A stretch of DNA of 64,000 bases from Wyeomyia smithii (lineage: Eukaryota > Arthropoda > Insecta > Diptera > Culicidae): assembly GCF_029784165.1 (NCBI RefSeq), contig NC_073696.1, positions 259,886,494-259,950,493 on the forward strand, written 5' to 3'. The notes below the pieces were generated by a model that saw only the letters and a program-made list of their open reading frames with translations, had not been told where the DNA came from and searched no databases. The translations under genes were made by a program, and so were the position numbers. Shown here in pieces: positions 58,320 through 64,000 of the stretch; positions within the stretch are counted from its first letter, which is position 1, and every line of letters starts with the position of its first letter.

Positions 58320-61300
58320 TTAAACTGGGGCGTGGATGGATTTCAGGAAAACGTATATAAGGGACATGTAGGATAGGTCACGGCTCGCCAAGACATCACG
58401 AACAGGAACAGCCAATTGCAGCCAATTCTGCGACGTAAACAGGAGCAGGATTATCAAGTTATGGGAGACGGTTAAATTGTTATTGAAAATACCGAATCCA
58501 GTGGACCCATCAAGAAGTGATCCGTCAGTGTAGAACATATTGTCGCAGTTGATGTTTCGATATTTAATGGAAAAAATTTTGGGGATCTGCTGCACGCGTA
58601 AATGATCCGGGATTCCACGAGTTTCTTCTATCATGGATGTATCGGAAAACACAGTAGAATCAGAAGTATTTGATAAGTCGACACGATTTGGAATATTCGA
58701 AGAAGGGTTAATATTATGGGACATGTGATTGAAATACAATGTCATAAAACGGGTTTGAGAATTAAGTTCGATTAACCTCTCAAAATTTTCAATCACAAGA
58801 CGGTTCAAGACCTCACATTTGATAAGAATGCGAGAAGACAGGCTCCAGAAGCGGGGTTTCAATGGTAGTACTCCAGCTAAGACCTCCAAACTCATCGTAT
58901 GGGTCGACTGCATGCAACCCAAGGCGATACGAAAACAACGATATTGTATTCGCTCCAGTTTGATCAAATGTGTGTTTGCTGCGGAGCGGAAGCAGAAATA
59001 CCCGTACTCAATGACAGACAATATCGTTGTTTGGTAAAGCCTTATAAGGTCTCCTGGGTGGGCTCCCCACCATTGTCCGGTTATTGTACGAAGAAAATTC
59101 ACTCTTTGTTGACATTTTTTCATCAGATACCTAATGTGACAACCCCAGGTGCCTTTAGAGTCGAACCAGACACCAAGATATTTGTGTACCAAAACCTGAG
59201 AAATCGTTTTACCCATTAATTGTGTTTGAAGCTGAGCAGGTTCATGCTTCCTAGAAAAAACTACTATTTCAGTCTTCTCCGTAGAGAATTCGATACCTAG
59301 CTGTAAAGCCCAAGCAGACAAATTGTCCAAGGTATCTTGCAATGGTCCTTGCAAATCGGCATCTTTGGCTTCTGTAACAGAGATTACACTGTCGTCTGCA
59401 AGTTGTCTTATCGTGCATGAATTTGCCAGACATTCGTCGATGTCATTTACATAAAAGTTGTAAAGAAGGGGGCTTAAACATAAGCCCTGGGGAAGACCCA
59501 TGTAGCTAATGCGAAAAGTTGCCAAATCGCCGTGCGTAAAATGCATGTGCTTTTCGGACAGCAAATTGTGCAAAAAATTGTTCAAAATTGGAGAAAATCC
59601 TTGTCGGTGAAGTTTACCCGAAAGAATGTCAATAGAAACGGAATCAAAAGCCCCCTTAATGTCCAAGAACGCAGACGCCATTTGTTCTTTGCGAGCATAC
59701 GCCAGCTGAATATCTGTTGAAAGCAACGCAAGACAATCATTCGTTCCTTTGGCACGGCGGAAGCCAAATTGAGTATCTGATAGTAGACCATTTGATTCGA
59801 CCCAATGGTCTAAACGACGGAGTATCATTTTTTCCATCAATTTCCGGATACAGGATAGCATTGCAATCGGCCTATAAGAGTTGTGATCAGAAGCTGGTTT
59901 CCCTGGTTTTTGGATGGTTATCACCTTCACTTGCCTCCAATCCTGCGGTACAATATTTTGCTCCAGGAACTTATTGAACAAGTTCAACAAGCGCCTCTTG
60001 GCATTGCCGGGTAGATTCTTCAACAAGTTGAATTTGATTCTATCTAACCCAGGCGCGTTATTGTTACAGGACAGGAGGGCAACTGAAAATTCTGCCATCG
60101 TAAAAGGTGATTCTATCGCGTCGTGACCCGGAGACGTATCGCGAACAAAGTTTTGCGCAGGAACAGAGTCCGGACATACTTTCCTGGCAAAATCAAATAT
60201 CCACCTACTTGAAGACTCCTCGCTTTCGTTGACCGTTACGCGATTCCGCATTCTTCGGGCTGTGTTCCAAAGAGTGCTCATCGATGTCTCCCTCGACGTC
60301 TCGTTCACGAACCGACGCCAATATCCGCGTTTTTTTGATTTAGCCAGGCTTTTAAGCTTGGTATCAAGCTCCGAATACCGTATATAGTCGTCGGGTATAC
60401 CTCCCTTCTGGAAGGCCAAAAACGCGTCGGATCTTTGCGTGTAGACATCGGAGCACTCTTTGTCCCACCACGGAGTTGGAGACCGCTCTTTGATCGTTAC
60501 GCCGGGATATTTCTTCGTTTGGGCTTGCAACGCGGCGTCGAGGATTAAGCCCGCGAGGAGGTTGTATTCTTCAAGTGGTGGGTGATGTTGAATCGACTCG
60601 ACCGCTTTTGAAATCATATCCTCGTATAACTTCCAATCGACATTCCGTGTGAGGTCTTACGGAATGTTAATTGGTCGCATGCGAGTTGACCCGTTAGTAA
60701 TTGAAATAAGAATAGGCAAATGGTCGCTACCGTGAGGATCGAGGATTACCTTCCATGTGCAAGCCAACCGTAGCGACGTCGAACATAAGGATAGATCCAA
60801 AGCGCTTGGGCGCGCTGGAGGTTTCGGGATACGTGTCATTTCACCGTTGTTTAGAATAGTCATGTCGAAGCTATCGCAAAGGTTATAAATTAAAGAGGAG
60901 CGGTTATCATTAGAAGGGGAACCCCAAGCCACGCCATGAGAGTTAAAGTCTCCCAAATTCAAGCGTGGCGAGGGAAGAAGTTCTATTAAATCAAAGAGCA
61001 GCCGTTGCCCAACCTGTGCTCTGGGAGGAATATATATTGAGGCAATACAAAGCTCTTTACCTTGTATTGTCATTTGCATGCGACAACTTCGATGCCTGGA
61101 ATCGAGGGGAGGTTAATACGATAGAAAGAATAGCACTTTTTAATCCCTAAAAGTACTCCTCCATATGGGGTGTCTCGATCAAGGCGAATAATATTAAAAT
61201 CATGGAAGTTGAGATCAATATTTGAAGTAAGCCAAGTTTCACAAAGGGAAAATGCATCGCATTTGTTTCTATTTATTAAAACTTTAAATGAATCCATTTT

Positions 61301-61393
61301 TGGTAAAATACTTCTACAATTCCACTGTAAGACAGAGATAGAATCCTCCGTATACGCAGATGAATTAGGCATCGAAGGATACAATCGCTGCAA
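58320..61393 (-). pseudogene. I-clade LINE ORF2 (endonuclease, RT, partial RNase H)
   Basis: Three frames follow in order. The endonuclease starts at 61393 with ISVLQWNCRSILPKMDSFK and CETWLTS, shifts frame near 61075, and continues with YIPPRAQ, LNLGDFNSHGVAWGS and HGSDHLPILI. An in-frame stop at 60657-60659 precedes the 765-codon part with the reverse transcriptase: NNAPGLDRIKFNLLKNLP, KPGKPASDHNSYRPIAML, FGFRRAKGTNDCLALLS, FLDIKGAFDSVSIDIL with the first catalytic aspartate, GLPQGLCLSPLLYNFY and RQLADDSVIS with the ADD box. An RNase H domain starts as MFYTDGSLLDGSTGFGI but is not complete. RNase H in ORF2 is a mark of the I group. Inactive as it stands. Confidence 0.87.
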
Positions 61394-62741
61394 GGAGGGG
61401 CCATTGGGCAGTCAACTGCTTCAAAAATGATCTAACTGTTGGGAGGAATGCTGTAAGAAAAATTTTAATTGGATCGGGTACATTGAAAGTTTCAAAATTC
61501 CAGTCCACAATGTCAGAAAATTTCACTAATCCAGAGTTTGTTTCATCAACTGGGAGTGCAAAAGGAACAACTGGGGTTTTAGATTTTCCTGGCAGTGCTG
61601 GGAACTCCTTCTGGGACTTTAAATTTGTAAGCCCAGGAGGAGTTTGCTTTGGTTTTTCCGCAGCACTGTTTGGTTTGTTTGTAACTTTCATTTCACTTCG
61701 GGAAATCTTAGGACCTTTCCGGGGAAGTTTAGGAGAGGAAATATTTTTTCTCTTTCTAGACGCCCCAGGATTGGCATAAGTTGTTCCCGCTGGTGAATCG
61801 TCAGAATCGGTTTCATCAGAGGACAACAAATTAAAGGGGTTCGATGTTCTGGTAGAAGTGGTCACGGTCTTCTTCAGCATCTCAGCGTAAGATCGCTTTG
61901 AACGTTCCTTAAGTGACCGCTTGATTTTATCTCTGCGCTGCATGTACACCGGGCATGTGGAGAGCTCATGCTGATTTTCCCCGCAGTGAATACATTTTTC
62001 AGCATTTACACTGCAAGAATCGTCCGCATGAGTTTCTCCACACTTGCTACATCGTGCCTTATTGCAGCAGTAGGCGGCTGTGTGGCCTAGCTGCTTGCAA
62101 TTGGTGCAATTCATAACACGGGGTACATACAATCGCACAGGCAGACGAACCCGATCGATCGAGACGTGGCTAGGGAGAGCAGATCCGGCTAACGTAACAC
62201 GAAACGAGTCTGACGGAGTGTACACTTTTGTGCCGTTGACAAGAGACACAGACCGCAATTGCTTGCAATCTATGATCTTTACTTTTACGTCGTGACACAA
62301 AGCATTTTTGAAGCAGCCAAAACCGCTTGCCAAGATACACTCGACCGACAGACTCGAATCGGTTATGACACCGTCGATCTCCACGTCTCGTGCGGGTATA
62401 TAAACGCGATACTTGCGTGTGAATAGCTCGGAGCGAGCAATAGCGTTGGCCTGTTCCAGGTCGCTGACCACGACACGGAGCTTGTTGGGTCTGACCTTGG
62501 AGGTTTCGGTCACGGCCTTGTACCCCTCCGTCAGGTCTTTCGAAATCTGCAGGATGTTTAACGGTTTCGATTTCGGTCCTGCTTTTGGCCGAAAGAAAAC
62601 AGTAAAGCTGCCCTGGGATCCGTCCGGGTAAAGCCTGGGGCGAGGGGGGACTGGAGAATTAACAGAGGAAGGGTTGGCAGGAGGGACAGGGTCGGAGGGG
62701 TTCGGGGATGGTGGCACGGGAGGCGAGGGATCTACATCCAT
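61365..62741 (-). CDS. I-clade LINE ORF1 (gag-like, zinc knuckles)
   Basis: An intact frame of 458 codons. The N-terminus is proline- and serine-rich (DPSPPVPPSPNPSDPVPP). An RNA-recognition-like region follows (GSFTVFFRPKAG, RPNKLRVVVSDLEQANAIA). Three CCHC-type knuckles are at about residues 211-270: CTNCKQLGHTAAYC, CSKCGETHADDSC and CIHCGENQHELSTC. The C-terminal third is basic and proline-rich. It ends 29 bp inside the start of ORF2, which suits coupled translation. Known role: binds element RNA to form the particle needed for retrotransposition. The frame being fully open suggests recent insertion. Confidence 0.9.
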   Translation of the reverse strand: MDVDPSPPVPPSPNPSDPVPPANPSSVNSPVPPRPRLYPDGSQGSFTVFFRPKAGPKSKPLNILQISKDLTEGYKAVTETSKVRPNKLRVVVSDLEQANAIARSELFTRKYRVYIPARDVEIDGVITDSSLSVECILASGFGCFKNALCHDVKVKIIDCKQLRSVSLVNGTKVYTPSDSFRVTLAGSALPSHVSIDRVRLPVRLYVPRVMNCTNCKQLGHTAAYCCNKARCSKCGETHADDSCSVNAEKCIHCGENQHELSTCPVYMQRRDKIKRSLKERSKRSYAEMLKKTVTTSTRTSNPFNLLSSDETDSDDSPAGTTYANPGASRKRKNISSPKLPRKGPKISRSEMKVTNKPNSAAEKPKQTPPGLTNLKSQKEFPALPGKSKTPVVPFALPVDETNSGLVKFSDIVDWNFETFNVPDPIKIFLTAFLPTVRSFLKQLTAQWPLLAAIVSFDA

Positions 62742-63187
62742 CGCGCTAAATCTAGCGCACTAGCGCCGACAGAACACGTACCTCTTTACTTCTCCTTTCA
62801 GCAGGGTTGGTTGTCCGAACGGTCGAAGCTGCAGCCGTTACAGCCAGCAGCACCAATACAGCAGCTCCAAACAGCCAACCAGCAGCGAGCCGGGTGTGTG
62901 ATCACTCAGCACAGCGACACAACTCGCTGTCAACTGTTGGCTTCTTCTTTTTAATCCTTTGTGTTGAGATTCTCGTCCACTGCTGTAGCACAAATCACTT
63001 AGCAACCAAATCGGCTCACGCACCAACAAACAGCCACGATGCGAAACAGTTGCACAAAGGCGGGCGACCTTGAACCTTCACTCGACCAGGCAAACAATGC
63101 CAACACTTGCTCGCGCGTCTTTTGTTTTATATTCTATCGGAGCGATCACCAAACACGTCCGATACTGATGCGTGTTCGGCACAGAAT
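62742..63187 (-). promoter_or_regulatory. 5' leader of the I-clade LINE
   Basis: Between the target duplication and ORF1 there are about 446 bases without coding content. In I-type LINEs this region carries an internal promoter, so it is the likely one here; no specific motif was identified. Confidence 0.5.
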
Positions 63188-63202
63188 GTCTCCGTGATGA
63201 TT

Positions 63203-64000
63203 GCAATGTCTATTTTGTGTACGTTGAGGAAGTCAACAAGCTAGTAATTCTTGTTACTGATGGAGCAAGCGTTCCAGTTAGCAATCTTGATGATTCCACG
63301 GTCCATATTTGGAAGCGATCATCACCGCAGACTGCAGTTGTTCAGCTCTACTTTTGCAAGTACGAAAAGTGTTGATGCATTCCACGACCAGTGCAACGTA
63401 TAACTCGATGGTGAGCATGGGCTCGTTGTCAGTTGTGCCAATTGCAGCTTGGGAGAATGTCATTGCGGACGAGTTTCCTTGGAGACCGTGTGGGGGTGAA
63501 CCGCATTGTGGCCAGCCTTACAGTTGGCGCACACCAGATTGGCGGTCTCCATCAGCTGGCAGGCATCGGGGGCGTGCGTTTGGCCACACTTGATGCAGCG
63601 GTACGCCATATGGTAATTTTTAGTCCCGTGTCCAAACAACAGGCAGCTGAAGCATTGGGTGAAGTCATGATGCACTGGTTTGTAGCGCTCCCAGTCAACG
63701 ATGATGTGAAAAAGTGCTCGGATGGACTGCAAGTCCGCTAGGCACGTTGATTTTTTCTCCAGGTTTACGAGATATAACTGATCACGCTACTTCCGATATG
63801 GATCTAGATACTGATCTTATGGATCTAGATTGATTTGAGTCCTTTTGATGTTAGTTCCTCCAACAGGGTATCAACTTTCATGATTAAACGACGGAACCAT
63901 CAGTTTGTATCCTTCAGTGCACATGCGGATGGTGCATTTCAGTCCTTTGTCAATATGAAACACTATTGCTTCGCCTAGACCTTCCGGGAAGCCTTTCACA
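63203..64000 (-). pseudogene. Jockey-like ORF1 (zinc knuckles) and ORF2 start, partial
   Basis: From the right edge on the minus strand: VKGFPEGLGEAIVFHIDKGL and KCTIRMCTEGYKLMVPSF, a stop near 63877, then VDWERYKPVHHDFTQCFSC and CIKCGQTHAPDACQ, ANLVCANCKAGHNAVHPH to a stop near 63460. The CCHC knuckles and the ERYKP..TQCFSC text are typical of mosquito Jockey ORF1. Beyond it, IIKIANWNACSISNKN near 63290 opens the ORF2 endonuclease, cut by the I-clade insertion at 63202. The protein's N-terminus is outside the window. Confidence 0.8.

Larger units (their letters stand above)
57936..63187 (-). mobile_element. full-length I-clade LINE with 15-bp TSD (5.25 kb)
   Basis: A perfect 15-bp target duplication, GTCTCCGTGATGATT, flanks it at 57921-57935 and 63188-63202. 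Between these, on the minus strand, are a 5' leader, ORF1 (62741-61365), ORF2 overlapping it by 29 bp (from 61393), and a 3' end with an A-rich tail. The target lies in the endonuclease domain of the Jockey-like host. ORF1 is intact, ORF2 has a few lesions, so the insertion is young. Confidence 0.92.
55164..64000 (-). mobile_element. Jockey-like LINE, interrupted, runs off the window
   Basis: The 3' end is a T run (poly(A) on the minus strand) at about 55164. Going up: reverse transcriptase and thumb (55402-56967), linker and endonuclease (57043-57920), the inserted I-clade LINE, the start of endonuclease (63203-63290, near text IIKIANWNACSI) and ORF1 with zinc knuckles from 63460 to the window edge. 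The host is about 3.6 kb without the insert, and its 5' end lies outside. Several frameshifts are present. Confidence 0.88.

Overview
The window is animal, almost certainly from a culicine mosquito such as Aedes. This rests on four multi-exon genes resembling the insect IR75 olfactory receptors, very dense LINE, Tc1/mariner and MITE content of the kind found in Aedes, and tRNA-derived SINEs of Feilai-like type. It is AT-rich, genes have short GT..AG introns of roughly 50-90 bp, and no bacterial or viral gene set is present. The species call is an inference.

Host genes. Four ionotropic-receptor genes could be assembled exon by exon: gene A (1816-4058, +, 618 aa), gene B (13872-15949, +, 615 aa), gene C (16191-18413, -, 621 aa) and gene D (28026-30183, +, 624 aa). 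All four give an uninterrupted reading frame with a signal peptide, a split ligand-binding domain, M1, pore and M3, and a C-terminal M4. B and C converge tail to tail 241 bp apart. C and D are close paralogues, head to head, about 9.6 kb apart. The four copies share ancestral splice sites but have lost different introns. A fifth host gene at 38987-40477 (+) encodes a membrane J-protein of the DNAJB12/DNAJB14 type. Two further possible host exons (30425-30524 and 47643-47920, both -) are unassigned.

Mobile DNA fills most of the rest, often nested. From left to right: a decayed mariner-like transposase (4540-5560) beside a TA-flanked pogo-type MITE (5629-6475); LINE debris; an RTE-like LINE split by a 5'-truncated CR1/Jockey-group LINE that itself carries a TIR element (7735-12490); another RTE fragment and a 137-bp palindromic MITE; an RTE-like LINE lacking its catalytic core (19050-21675); a DD37E-type Tc1/mariner (22800-24787) broken by a SINE and a 489-bp TIR element; gag and RNase H remnants of LINEs (24835-27200); an RTE-like LINE (31690-35560) holding a small hAT-like MITE and an 885-bp element related to one at 36374; a third TIR element at 37552; an RTE 5' piece (41950-42925); a complete pogo-like element (43848-46681); a fold-back MITE; a near-perfect 100-bp inverted repeat (50708-50921); a 650-bp hAT-like element with perfect 8-bp TSD (52779-53428); a SINE; and a Jockey-like LINE (55164 to the window end) into which a full-length I-clade LINE (57936-63187) inserted, leaving a 15-bp TSD.

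The functional theme is chemoreception: IR75-type tuning receptors pair with the IR8a co-receptor in antennal neurons (known for the family). The window shows recent receptor duplication, divergence and intron loss inside a transposon-rich landscape. Coordinates of spliced genes come from reading splice sites by eye and were not checked against transcripts.
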